NCBI RefSeq assembly: GCF_947500795.1
Contig: NZ_CANMTE010000002.1
Location: forward strand, 434,001 to 498,000
Direction: 5' to 3'
Origin: an uncultured Gelidibacter sp.
GTDB taxonomy: Bacteria > Bacteroidota > Bacteroidia > Flavobacteriales > Flavobacteriaceae
Length of the DNA stretch: 64,000 bases
In this document: in pieces, positions 44,243 through 52,758 of the stretch
Layout of the letters: the number at the start of each line of letters is the position of its first letter
Numbering within the stretch: the stretch's first letter is position 1
Position numbers and translations under genes: made by a program
Notes under the pieces: model-generated
Told to the model about the DNA's origin: nothing
The model's input: only the letters and a program-made list of their open reading frames with translations
The model's database searches: none

Positions 44243-45367
44243 TTATCTGAAAGTTTTTTCAATAGGTTTTGCGATGCTATCAAAAGGGATTTCCATAGGT
44301 TTTACTGGTGTATCACCTCTTAATTTTGCAACACCTTTTGCGACAATTTTATCGCCTTTTTTAAGGCCGTCTGAAAGCACATACATATTTCCAACAGTAG
44401 CTAACACATTGATACGTGTTGAAACAGCCATATCGTCCTCTGCAATTTTATAGACATAGTAACTGCCTTGACGCTCGTAAGTAGATTCTTGTGGAACTAC
44501 AATAGCATCTTTATAGGTTTTAGGAACTCTGATTTTTCCACTGTTCCCGTTGGTTAAAAGTCTTGCATCATTATCAAAAACGGCACGGAAGGAGATAGAA
44601 CCTGTATTAGCATTAACTTGAGAGTTGATAGTCTCAACAGTTCCTTCTTTTTGGTATTCAGATCCGTTAGCTAAAATTAAAGTGACTTTAGGAAGATTCT
44701 TAATTTTATCTTCAATCGTATTGCCTTCAGCGTTTTGAATGAAATCAAGATATTCTCTCTCATTCATAGAGAAATAAGCATACACTTTACTGATGTCAGA
44801 AACGGTAGTTAGTGGCTCTTGATTTGAAGGACTTACTAAAGACCCTTTACGAAGTCTGATAGCACCAACATAGCCATCTACAGGGCTTGTAATGTTACCG
44901 TAACCAATGTTTGCACCAATACTGTTATAAGCACTTTGAGCTTGTTGCAACTTTGCTTTTGCAGTCGCTAATTGTACTTCACTAATAATGTTTTTCTCTA
45001 CTAATGGTTTTAGTTTTTCAACTTCAACTTGCGCCGCATTAACATTTGCTTTTGCAGCAGCAGCATCTTGATTCAAGGATTGGGTTTCCAATCTAAAAAG
45101 GGTTTGACCTTTTCTAACTTTTTGACCCTCATCAACTAAGACGTCAGTAATGTAACCTGAAATTTTTGCACGCACCTCACTATTGTTGACTCCTTCAATA
45201 CTTGTTGGATAAGTGGTATAGCCAGTTACTGTTTTTTGAGGAATTTCAGTGACTTGAAATGGCATTGGCCCTTGTGGCCCTTGTGGTGCTTGTTCTTTTT
45301 CTCCACAGCTCATAAAGAGAGCTAATATGCTTAAAGCGAATACTAATGGAAGTTTGGTTGTTTTCAT
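44243..45367 (-). CDS. RND efflux periplasmic adaptor lipoprotein (AcrA-like)
   Basis: 374 residues. Lipoprotein signal ending LFMSC (cysteine 21) and a short PQGPQGP linker. The adaptor has the lipoyl half-motifs (VRAKISGYITDVLVDEGQKVRKGQTLFRLE and SPVDGYVGAIRLRKGSLVSP), an alpha-hairpin between them (about 95-145), a beta-barrel and a membrane-proximal domain. It bridges permease and outer-membrane channel. It starts three bases after the regulator gene, so the two are co-transcribed. Confidence 0.95.
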   Translation of the reverse strand: MKTTKLPLVFALSILALFMSCGEKEQAPQGPQGPMPFQVTEIPQKTVTGYTTYPTSIEGVNNSEVRAKISGYITDVLVDEGQKVRKGQTLFRLETQSLNQDAAAAKANVNAAQVEVEKLKPLVEKNIISEVQLATAKAKLQQAQSAYNSIGANIGYGNITSPVDGYVGAIRLRKGSLVSPSNQEPLTTVSDISKVYAYFSMNEREYLDFIQNAEGNTIEDKIKNLPKVTLILANGSEYQKEGTVETINSQVNANTGSISFRAVFDNDARLLTNGNSGKIRVPKTYKDAIVVPQESTYERQGSYYVYKIAEDDMAVSTRINVLATVGNMYVLSDGLKKGDKIVAKGVAKLRGDTPVKPMEIPFDSIAKPIEKTFR

Positions 45368-45370
45368 TGA

Positions 45371-45871
45371 TTACAGTTTTGCGTTTTTTTCTATTATTTT
45401 TGATCTTAATGTGTCTACGGATTGTGTGACTTCTTCAAGGAATTGAATGTAGTTGTCATGGAAATCGAGTTCAAATTTTACGCTTCCGTCAGCGGTTTGA
45501 TCATTGATTTTCCGTTTGTAAATTTTTATTTCTTGATGTAAGGCTTTTTGCTCCATCCAAGATTCCATCAACGTGTCGATACTTTGAAGGATGCTATCTT
45601 CATTGATGGTGTAGTATTTTTTACGGTCTCCAGGCTTAGTGAAATAAACGATTTTCTTTAAATCCGCTAAATGATTGAGATGGGTAGAAATCGTGCTTTT
45701 ACTGGCACATAAGTCGGTGACTAAATCTTCAAATGTGGTTCCTATTTTGCCCGTTAAAACGATATAGGATAAAATACGGGCCGCAACAGGAGCGTGTTGT
45801 TCCTTTTGCTCCATAAACACACCTAGTCTTTCGACTAAATCTTGTTTTTCATTTCGCACTTTGTTGTCCAT
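45371..45871 (-). CDS. GbsR/MarR family transcriptional regulator
   Basis: 166 residues from the ATG at 45871 (MDNKVRNEKQDLVERLG). A longer start at 45922 would run through the promoter and operator and is rejected. The winged-helix domain is at about 30-85 (FEDLVTDLCASKSTISTHLNHLADLKKIVYFTKPGDRKKYY), and the C-terminal helices serve dimerisation. It is the first gene of the efflux operon, just behind a promoter that contains a perfect 7-bp inverted repeat. Autorepression of the operon with release by a pump substrate is the likely scheme. Confidence 0.9.
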   Translation of the reverse strand: MDNKVRNEKQDLVERLGVFMEQKEQHAPVAARILSYIVLTGKIGTTFEDLVTDLCASKSTISTHLNHLADLKKIVYFTKPGDRKKYYTINEDSILQSIDTLMESWMEQKALHQEIKIYKRKINDQTADGSVKFELDFHDNYIQFLEEVTQSVDTLRSKIIEKNAKL

Positions 45872-45887
45872 TTGTGAAAATTTTATG

Positions 45888-45922
45888 CAAAGATACTTTA
45901 GGTTCGGAACTAACCGAACCAA
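45888..45922 (-). promoter_or_regulatory. Efflux operon promoter with embedded operator palindrome
   Basis: Minus-strand TATCTTTG (45888-45895) is a perfect -7 box; TTG (45920-45922) lies 24 bases upstream, just beyond the usual spacing. Between them, GGTTCGG-AACTAA-CCGAACC (45901-45920) is a perfect inverted repeat. A dimeric regulator bound there would block RNA polymerase; the GbsR/MarR protein encoded 17 bases downstream is the obvious candidate. Confidence 0.7.
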
Positions 45923-45943
45923 ACGAAGTTAAAAAAATGTTAA

Positions 45944-45972
45944 ATAAAAAAACCGACAGTTGCCTATCGGTT
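45944..45972 (-). terminator. Terminator of pheS
   Basis: Minus-strand stem AACCGATAG/CTGTCGGTT (one wobble), loop GCAA, then a run of seven T. It lies 22 bases after the pheS stop and separates it from the efflux operon promoter. Confidence 0.85.
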
Positions 45973-45994
45973 AATTGTTATAAGGAGTATGGTT

Positions 45995-47014
45995 TTATAA
46001 AGCAGATTTAAACTGTTCTAAAAAGCGCACGTCGTTTTCACTTAATAAGCGGATGTCGCCAATTTGATGCAATAACATTGCAATACGATCGATGCCCATT
46101 CCGAAAGCAAATCCTGAATAGATTTTTGAATCGATACCACAGTTTTCAAGAACATTAGGGTCTACCATGCCGCAGCCCATAATTTCCAACCAACCTGTAC
46201 CTTTAGTGATGCGGTGGTCAATTTCTGTTTCCAGTCCCCAATACACATCTACTTCAGCACTTGGCTCCGTAAATGGGAAATAGGATGGACGCAAACGAAT
46301 CTTGCTTTTGCCAAACATTTCAGTAGTAAAATATTGAAGTGTTTGTTTTAAATCGGCAAAACTAACGTCTTTATCAATGTATAAGCCTTCTACCTGATGG
46401 AAGAAGCAGTGTGAACGAGATGAAATGGCTTCGTTTCTAAACACGCGACCCGGAGAAATAGTACGGATTGGCGGTGTGTTATTTTCCATATAGCGCACTT
46501 GCACAGAACTTGTGTGCGTACGTAATAAAATATCAGGATCGGTTTGGATAAAGAAAGTATCCTGCATGTCTCTTGCCGGATGGTATTCTGGTAAATTTAA
46601 GGCCGTAAAGTTGTGCCAATCGTCTTCAATTTCCGGACCTTCGCTCACGTTGAAACCAATACGGGAAAAGATGTCTATAATTTGATTCTTGACAAGAGAA
46701 ATAGGGTGACGCGCACCAATTGCAATAGGCTCTCCCGGACGCGACAAGTCGCCATAAATACCTTTTACCTCTTCCTTGCTTTCCAGTTCTTCCTTTAGAG
46801 TATTGACCTTTTCTTCAGCAGTATTCTTAAGCTTGTTAATAATTTGTCCAAACTCTTTCTTCTGATCGTTAGGCACGTTTTTGAATTCTGCAAAATACTC
46901 ATTCAAAAGTCCTTTTTTACCTAAATACTTGATACGAAAAGCTTCAATCTCCTCTTTAGTTTGGGCTTTAAATGCTTCAGCTTCAGCAATACGTTCTTTT
47001 ATCTTGTCTATCAT
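45995..47014 (-). CDS. pheS: PheS, phenylalanyl-tRNA synthetase alpha subunit
   Basis: 339 residues. N-terminal coiled coil (about 1-95), then the class II catalytic core: GARHPISLVKNQIIDIFSRIGF, LRTHTSSVQVRYM (motif 2 region), RVFRNEAISSRSHCFFHQVEGLYID and the terminal GFAFGMGIDRIAMLLHQIGDIRLL (motif 3). It charges tRNA-Phe with the beta subunit, which is not in this window. The start MIDKIKERIAEAEAF gives the normal length. Confidence 0.97.
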   Translation of the reverse strand: MIDKIKERIAEAEAFKAQTKEEIEAFRIKYLGKKGLLNEYFAEFKNVPNDQKKEFGQIINKLKNTAEEKVNTLKEELESKEEVKGIYGDLSRPGEPIAIGARHPISLVKNQIIDIFSRIGFNVSEGPEIEDDWHNFTALNLPEYHPARDMQDTFFIQTDPDILLRTHTSSVQVRYMENNTPPIRTISPGRVFRNEAISSRSHCFFHQVEGLYIDKDVSFADLKQTLQYFTTEMFGKSKIRLRPSYFPFTEPSAEVDVYWGLETEIDHRITKGTGWLEIMGCGMVDPNVLENCGIDSKIYSGFAFGMGIDRIAMLLHQIGDIRLLSENDVRFLEQFKSAL

Positions 47015-47114
47015 AAGTCAAAAAATGAATGGCAAATTTACTGTTTTTTTGGATTTTACGTTACCGAATACAATGGAAATCCACTTCTAAATAAGCGGAA
47101 AACCTTCGATACTA

Positions 47115-47471
47115 TTATTGTATATAATCTACTTCTACAAAATAATTTACAATAGCTTCCTTCATTAAGACGCTTTGTTCTCCCGCTTTTAATGGTGGCA
47201 ATTGCTCCTTTACTTTATAATGTGGCCATTTATCTTCATCATAATAATCAAATTCATAATAGCCATACGGTTCTAACAAACGGCAAATGGCAATATGCAT
47301 TAAATCTAATTTATGATCCTTTTTGAATTTTTTGTGGAGTTGTCCAAGCTCTTGAACACCAATTAAATAAATTATGGCATCCAAATCTAAAGGGTCTCCA
47401 TCAGCAAATTGCTCTGATAATTTTTTAACAACGAGTTCCCAACGTTGTTTTAATTGTTCGTCTCTTGACAT
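47115..47471 (-). CDS. Conserved protein of unknown function upstream of pheS
   Basis: 118 residues, soluble and highly charged: MSRDEQLKQRWELVVKKLSEQFADGDPLDLDAIIYLIGVQELGQ... then HIAICRLLEPYGYYEFDYYDEDKWPHYKVKEQLPPL. Helical, with an aromatic/acidic segment at about 73-85. No recognised domain. It precedes pheS on the same strand (100-base gap) and is divergent from cvpA. The coding case rests on length, composition and a clean ATG start. Confidence 0.7.
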   Translation of the reverse strand: MSRDEQLKQRWELVVKKLSEQFADGDPLDLDAIIYLIGVQELGQLHKKFKKDHKLDLMHIAICRLLEPYGYYEFDYYDEDKWPHYKVKEQLPPLKAGEQSVLMKEAIVNYFVEVDYIQ

Positions 47472-47572
47472 CTCTTTAGTTTCAGGTTTAAAATTTAAAA
47501 TTTGAGGACCACATTGAAATTAGCATTTCAATTTGAGAATCCGGTCAAAATTAAATTCTCGCAAAGTTAACT

Positions 47573-47580
47573 TATATTTG
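47573..47580 (+). promoter_or_regulatory. Candidate -7 element of cvpA
   Basis: TATATTTG fits TAnnTTTG and lies 17 bases before the cvpA ATG. No TTG box at 17-23 bases. Confidence 0.35.
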
Positions 47581-47597
47581 ACGAAATTCTGTAAGAT

Positions 47598-48143
47598 ATG
47601 AGTGTTTTGGATATCGTTTTAACGGCCCTGATCCTTTTTGGATTGGTACGTGGACTGATGAAAGGTTTTTTTGTAGAAATAGCGTCTCTTGTAGCGTTGG
47701 TTGCTGGAGTTTACGGCGCCATTCATTTTAGTAATTATGCCGCGACGTTTATTGATGAAAACTCTGAATGGGATGAAAAAACGGTCAATATTCTGGCATT
47801 TGCAGCTACTTTCCTTATCATCATCTTAGCGATTGCCCTTGCAGGAAAGGCGCTAACGAAGCTTGCTGATTTTGCCGCTTTGGGAATTGTAAATAAACTC
47901 TTAGGAGCGATTTTTGGAGCTTTAAAAATAGCAGTAATCTTGAGCGTGGTGCTGAATGTTTTTGACAGTCTGAATCGTGCGATTCCGCTTACGGATGAAG
48001 CGAGTATTGAAGATTCAATGCTGTATGCACCCGTAAAATCTATTGTTCCAACAATTTTCCCTGTTATTTTAGAAAAGAAAAAGGAACTGGAAGAAGAGTC
48101 TGAAACCGAAGAAACGCTGGTGACTGAAGCACCAGCTAAATAA
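47598..48143 (+). CDS. CvpA family membrane protein
   Basis: 181 residues with four predicted helices: about 5-21, 24-45, 64-85 and 102-122, separated by short charged loops, as in CvpA (colicin V production) proteins. Family text: VLDIVLTALILFGLVRGLMKGFFVEIASLVALVAGVYGAIHF. The C-terminal 25 residues form an acidic Glu/Thr tail (EEESETEETLVTEAPAK). CvpA has been linked to membrane integrity; the mechanism is unsettled. It is convergent with the carbonic anhydrase gene, with only about 30 bases between. Confidence 0.9.
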   Translation: MSVLDIVLTALILFGLVRGLMKGFFVEIASLVALVAGVYGAIHFSNYAATFIDENSEWDEKTVNILAFAATFLIIILAIALAGKALTKLADFAALGIVNKLLGAIFGALKIAVILSVVLNVFDSLNRAIPLTDEASIEDSMLYAPVKSIVPTIFPVILEKKKELEEESETEETLVTEAPAK

Positions 48144-48174
48144 GAACTTAAACTTTTGTTCTTAACTGCCGTTT

Positions 48175-48801
48175 TTATTCCAGATGGTAGATTTCCATAA
48201 TATCTTTTAGATACCCATCAAAATCAATATTGAGGTCGATGAGTTTTCCTGTGTGCACATTAAATACCCAACCGTGTACCACCAAACCTCTGTCTCTATT
48301 CGCTTTTTGGACAGCAGCCGTTTTAATTAAATTGACACACTGTTCCTGAACATTCAATTCTACAAGTCGGTTATAACGCTCAGTTTCATCTGTAATGGCG
48401 TTTAATGTCTTACGATGAATACGGTATACGTCACGAATATTACGAAGCCACGGATTAAGAATACCCAAATCTTCGGATTGCATGGCCGCTTTTACGCCAC
48501 CACATTCATAATGGCCACATACTACGACATCTTTAACCTTTAAATGATTGACGGCATAGTTGACAACAGACATCACATTGAGGTCAATACTAATGACCAT
48601 ATTGGCGATATTACGATGCACGAAAACCTCACCAGGACCTAAGCCCATCAGTTCTTCTGCAGTAACGCGACTGTCCGAGCAGCCGATAAATAAAAGTTCT
48701 GGATTTTGACCTTTTCCTAAATCTTCAAAGTAGCTAGGATTCTTGGATAGTTTCTCTTCTATCCATTTTTCATTATTCTTAAAAACTTTCTTTACATCCA
48801 T
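48175..48801 (-). CDS. can: Beta-carbonic anhydrase
   Basis: 208-residue cytoplasmic zinc enzyme interconverting CO2 and bicarbonate. Zinc ligands are C41, H97 and C100, in GCSDSRV and VCGHYECGG. The catalytic Asp-Arg dyad is D43 and R45. FVHRNIANMV (60-69) is a family motif. Length and spacing match E. coli Can (Cab-type). The start is the ATG at 48801. No transporter or cyanate genes are adjacent, so the role is probably general bicarbonate supply. Confidence 0.95.
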   Translation of the reverse strand: MDVKKVFKNNEKWIEEKLSKNPSYFEDLGKGQNPELLFIGCSDSRVTAEELMGLGPGEVFVHRNIANMVISIDLNVMSVVNYAVNHLKVKDVVVCGHYECGGVKAAMQSEDLGILNPWLRNIRDVYRIHRKTLNAITDETERYNRLVELNVQEQCVNLIKTAAVQKANRDRGLVVHGWVFNVHTGKLIDLNIDFDGYLKDIMEIYHLE

Positions 48802-49082
48802 TTGTTTCCGCTTTAACTTAAAGATTCAGGGGTTAAAAGTAGTAAAGATATGTGTTTTCTGAACGAATTTCTGATGATTATCTTCTTTGTTTAAAGCGAT
48901 AAAGGTAGGATTTGATTGATAGAATATTGAAGCTAAATTAATTGCAATCGAATGTCAAATAGCTATCAAACGATAAAAACTATTTCTAAAAATGCATATT
49001 ACAAACACTATCGAAATCGATCGTTTTGTAATTTAGATATAGAATATCTGTTATAACGGAATTATTCAATCAGAAATAGAAA

Positions 49083-49832
49083 CTATATGGCCTTAATAGC
49101 ATCCGTAGGAATCCAACCGGTTTTACCATCGGCAAGTTTAATTTTCTTCCAGTTGTTAACGGTATCTAAGATTTGCACTTTAGTACCTTCATGAAGTTTA
49201 AACGACTCGGTACTTCTAAGATTCGGTTCGCTTTTTACTTGACTTTCCTTAGCGAAAACAATCGCAGGGCGATCATTTTGAACAAGGTTATAATTATTAA
49301 ATGCTAAGGCTACAGAGCCAAAAGCAAGAATGAGAAATGACATTGCCGCAACAAAAGCCATTCGTTTTTTTGTAGAGCCAGAATTGAAATAGAAAAGCAA
49401 ATAGAACGCTATAAACAGTAACATTAAGACTACTGATAGTTTCGCCCACCCATCAAAAGTGAGCCAATTGGTGACATTTTTGGTGAATTTTGAAAACCCA
49501 ATTTCAGGCACCTTTTCAATCGCATCAATAGTCATATTGCGTGCAAATGCAATGTTATTTTGAATTTCCTTATCATTAGGAGAAAGGCGTAAAGCCTTCT
49601 CATAATAGTAGATGCTCGGTGCAATATGATTCAGTTTATAATGGGCATTTCCCAAATTAAAATACACTGCAGCGGAATGTTCGCCGGCATCAATAATAGC
49701 TTCGTATTTTGAAATGGCTTGTTCAAAATCGCCTTTATTATACAAATCATTGGCTTGCTCAAATAGCGCTTCGTTTTGGCCAAAGCCTAAAGTGCCTATT
49801 AAAAATGTCAGTATGTAAACAAAATGCTTCAT
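49083..49832 (-). CDS. batE: BatE-type protein with TPR and C-terminal SH3 domain
   Basis: 249 residues from the ATG at 49832, one base after the batD stop; a TTG 21 bases upstream would overlap batD. Signal peptide MKHFVYILTFLIGTLGFGQ; TPR pair (about 20-95: LYNKGDFEQAISKYEAIIDAGEHSAAVYFNLGNAHYKLNHIAPSIYYYEKALRLSPND); two membrane helices (about 132-148 and 156-175); SH3b domain (about 185-249: SEPNLRSTESFKLHEGTKVQILDTVNNWKKIKLADGKTGWI). It is the last gene of the Bat operon. Its envelope role is presumed to be complex formation with the VWA proteins. Confidence 0.9.
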   Translation of the reverse strand: MKHFVYILTFLIGTLGFGQNEALFEQANDLYNKGDFEQAISKYEAIIDAGEHSAAVYFNLGNAHYKLNHIAPSIYYYEKALRLSPNDKEIQNNIAFARNMTIDAIEKVPEIGFSKFTKNVTNWLTFDGWAKLSVVLMLLFIAFYLLFYFNSGSTKKRMAFVAAMSFLILAFGSVALAFNNYNLVQNDRPAIVFAKESQVKSEPNLRSTESFKLHEGTKVQILDTVNNWKKIKLADGKTGWIPTDAIKAI

Positions 49833-49833
49833 T

Positions 49834-51609
49834 TTACTTAATCTGTTTGTCAATTACTGAAATTGTGGCCGCTGCCTTATCGTAGTCATGCTGCATGGTT
49901 ACTTCAGAGAATGGCGTATAACGCGCCAATTCACAACTGTCTAAAATGGATAGGAAATCAGTAACTACAGCCTCATCTACTTCTCGTTTTAGGAGTAATT
50001 GTTGGATGCGATCTTTACTTAAATCGCTCGTTTCTATGCGCAACTTCGCTTTTAAATAATTGTGTAATGCTTTTTCAAGCGCAATATAAAAAGCTTCTTT
50101 TTGACCTAATGCTTTTTTGGCAAAGCCTAGATATTTTTTAGCAAGCTTATCGGCTTTACGTATTTTATTTCCACTAATATCAGCAGCACGTATCGCTTTT
50201 TTCTTGCGGAATACCATCGCCAAAGGAATTGCCATTAGCGGTAATAAAAGGGAGCTCCAGTACCAAGACGAGTTAAAGAATGGCTCAGCTATGATTGGTT
50301 CAAGATTGGCTTTTCGCTTTACAAAGGCAAATTGCTCATTGTTCATGGTAACGCGCTGTTTGCCCTCACCTACATTAGCGATATTGCTATCTGAACTCGA
50401 ATTATTTGTTGGGCCTTCAATAACGTTGATGACGAGTTGCCCTGAAGAAATGGTTTTATAAGTTTCGGTTTTTAAGTCGAAATACGTGAAATCTACATTA
50501 GGGATTGGGTACTTTCCTTTGTACTGTGGCACAATTGTATAATTATCTACAATACTACCTTGCATCCCTTCGGAAAGCGTTCTGATGTTTTCAGTATGTT
50601 CTGGCTCATAAACCTCCAATGAGCTTGGGATGGTCAACTTAGGTAATTGAAATAGTTTTAAATTTCCCTTTCCTGTGACTTCTACACGCGCTTGTAAAGA
50701 TTCTGTAGCGTTTAAGTCGGTTTTTGAGGTTGTTAATTTGAAATCGAAATCACCAACAGCACCAGAGAAATCGACTGGTTTCCCATTTTCAGGAAGCGCT
50801 TTTACATTAAGTGTTTTACTACCGGCAGAAACGGTTTTATGAACTTCTGAAGTAAGAACACTGCCGAAAAAATCACGTTTTTTGGTTGGCACTTGAACTG
50901 TTAGGTCTAAACTTAAGGGCTCGATTTCTAATTTTCCTGATTTTTGTGGATATAATACTGTTTTTCTGATCACTAAATAACGATAGTTGCGACCTTTAAA
51001 TTCAGTTTTCTGTATTTGAGTACCTTTCAAATCAATGTTTTGGCTCCAGAAATCATTGTATCTCGGGTTGCCAATCTCTCTAAAATTACTTACTCCAATA
51101 TCTTCAGAAACATATAATTTATAGGTTACGGTAACTGCTTCGTTGAGGTAGGGATTGGTTTTTGAAATTTCAGCAATCAGGTGCACGTTGTCGTCCGCCA
51201 CATTTTCAGCATTATCCGGGTCGTTTGGTCTAGTGACCGCCGTGGTAATTTGAACCGTTACTGGTGATGTTTTATAGATTTCACCATCAATTTCTATAGT
51301 TGCTTGATTGATGGTAATGGATCCTGTTTTTTTAGGTGCTAAAAAGTAGCTGTATGTTTTTGAAAAGGAGCGGACACCATTAATCCATGAATGGCTGACC
51401 GATTGGTTTGGACCACCAACCACTGTAAAATCAGCAAATGACGGCGGATTGAAATTGTCACCATCAGTGTTCATCTCAAAATCTACGCGTAATCGCTCAT
51501 TAATACCCAATTGTGTCTTGCTGACTTTTGCCTCAAATTTTACTTGGGCAGATACAAAACTTGCACTGAAGAGGATAAAAAATAATGGTATGTAGTGTTG
51601 CAGTTTCAT
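49834..51609 (-). CDS. batD: BatD, oxygen-tolerance membrane protein
   Basis: 591 residues. Signal peptide MKLQHYIPLFFILFSASFVSAQ. A large periplasmic beta-rich BatD region (about 23-420) with VKFEAKVSKTQLGINERLRVDFEMN at the start is followed by a membrane helix (about 430-450: WYWSSLLLPLMAIPLAMVF) and a cytoplasmic helical tail (455-591). This is the Bat-family organisation linked to aerotolerance in Bacteroides fragilis. The downstream batE ATG is one base away, so translation is coupled. Confidence 0.92.
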   Translation of the reverse strand: MKLQHYIPLFFILFSASFVSAQVKFEAKVSKTQLGINERLRVDFEMNTDGDNFNPPSFADFTVVGGPNQSVSHSWINGVRSFSKTYSYFLAPKKTGSITINQATIEIDGEIYKTSPVTVQITTAVTRPNDPDNAENVADDNVHLIAEISKTNPYLNEAVTVTYKLYVSEDIGVSNFREIGNPRYNDFWSQNIDLKGTQIQKTEFKGRNYRYLVIRKTVLYPQKSGKLEIEPLSLDLTVQVPTKKRDFFGSVLTSEVHKTVSAGSKTLNVKALPENGKPVDFSGAVGDFDFKLTTSKTDLNATESLQARVEVTGKGNLKLFQLPKLTIPSSLEVYEPEHTENIRTLSEGMQGSIVDNYTIVPQYKGKYPIPNVDFTYFDLKTETYKTISSGQLVINVIEGPTNNSSSDSNIANVGEGKQRVTMNNEQFAFVKRKANLEPIIAEPFFNSSWYWSSLLLPLMAIPLAMVFRKKKAIRAADISGNKIRKADKLAKKYLGFAKKALGQKEAFYIALEKALHNYLKAKLRIETSDLSKDRIQQLLLKREVDEAVVTDFLSILDSCELARYTPFSEVTMQHDYDKAAATISVIDKQIK

Positions 51610-51672
51610 GTGTTTACGATAATGGATAGATAAGGGTTTCTTTAGAAATTATACATCTCATTATGCTTCGTT

Positions 51673-52491
51673 TTACCAGTCTTTTTCTGTTTTTACTTTG
51701 ACGCCTTTTTGTTTATCGGCATTCATTTTTTCCTGAACTTTCTGCTCCTGATTATTCATGGCTTCCAATAAGTTCTTTATTTGTTGCGGAGACAGTTTGC
51801 CAGGTTGTGGCTTTTGCTGCTGATTTTCATCTTTTCCTTCTTCATCTTTAGGTTTGCCCTCATCTTTCTTATCGTCGCCTTCCTTTTTATCTTGATCTTT
51901 TTGGTCGTCTTTATTGTCTTTATTATCCTGATCCTGTTGATCTTTGTTGTCTTTATCCTGGTCCTTGTCTTTATTCTCGTCGTTCTTTTCTTTGTGCTTA
52001 TCCTGGTTTTCGTCAGGCTGCTCGTCTTTTTGTTGCTCAGCACATTCTTTAGCTAAACCAAGGTTGTAACGCGTTTCATCATCCGTTGGATCATTTCTCA
52101 ACGCATTTTTATAGGCTTCGACCGCTTCCTTACACTGTTTATTTTTCATCAAGATATTTCCAATATTATGGAATGCCTTGTGTTTTTCGGATTTGTCAGT
52201 AGCGTTTTTAGCAGCTTGTTGTTGTCGGTATAAGGCTTCTTCGTAGTTGCCTTTTTTGTAATAGGAATTTCCTAAGTTGTAAGTTCCGGCCACTGAGGCA
52301 GGTTGTTTGGAAATTGCTTTGCGATATTCTTTTTCTGCGGATATGAAATCATCATTGTCCATGAGCACATTAGCTTCATAAACCAAATCGTTTGATTTTT
52401 TTGAGGCCAACAACTGCTCTTTTTCTTTCTCGTCATTTTGAGAAAAAGCGAAAGATGTAAAAAGTAATACTAGTAGGGTTAGGTGTTTCAT
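51673..52491 (-). CDS. batC: BatC-type TPR protein with charged low-complexity region
   Basis: 272 residues from the ATG at 52491, which starts a signal peptide (MKHLTLLVLLFTSFAFSQ); an upstream start at 52518 is rejected. Three TPR-like units occupy about 36-150 (LVYEANVLMDNDDFISAEKEYRKAISK..., YNLGNSYYKKGNYEEALYRQQQAAK, FHNIGNILMKNKQCKEAVEAYKNALRNDP). Residues 154-232 are an extreme Asp/Lys/Gln/Glu low-complexity tract. The C-terminus (SPQQIKNLLEAMNNQEQKVQEKM) is the conserved BatC tail. It is a periplasmic scaffold candidate within the operon and is 63 bases before batD. Confidence 0.9.
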   Translation of the reverse strand: MKHLTLLVLLFTSFAFSQNDEKEKEQLLASKKSNDLVYEANVLMDNDDFISAEKEYRKAISKQPASVAGTYNLGNSYYKKGNYEEALYRQQQAAKNATDKSEKHKAFHNIGNILMKNKQCKEAVEAYKNALRNDPTDDETRYNLGLAKECAEQQKDEQPDENQDKHKEKNDENKDKDQDKDNKDQQDQDNKDNKDDQKDQDKKEGDDKKDEGKPKDEEGKDENQQQKPQPGKLSPQQIKNLLEAMNNQEQKVQEKMNADKQKGVKVKTEKDW

Positions 52492-52758
52492 CTCTCTATA
52501 ACATAATGAGCTTTTCATTTCATTAATGATGGTTGCCCATCAGAAGCTCAATTCAAATCGAAATTTAATTTTCCACATGTTCAAAACAGTGCATAAAACT
52601 AAAAAAACTAATGGTATCAGGGTTATAATGTTTTCTTAAAATACATTTAGAACCCAATCTTTAACAGTGTTTTAACCATAAACTGGTGTCGGTCAGGTTT
52701 TTGTTGTGAGATTCCCTAATTCTGAGAATCTGCAAAAGCTCTTACTTAACATGAGCAA

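Noticed and set aside
45872-45922. Longer start for the GbsR/MarR regulator
   Set aside because: It would place coding sequence across the -7 box and operator palindrome; the ATG at 45871 gives the family N-terminus.
51781-52056. Plus-strand ORF of 91 very hydrophobic residues opposite batC
   Set aside because: It is the exact antisense of the Asp/Lys-rich tract, whose codons read as Leu/Ile/Phe/Val on the other strand; there is no start context and no independent support.
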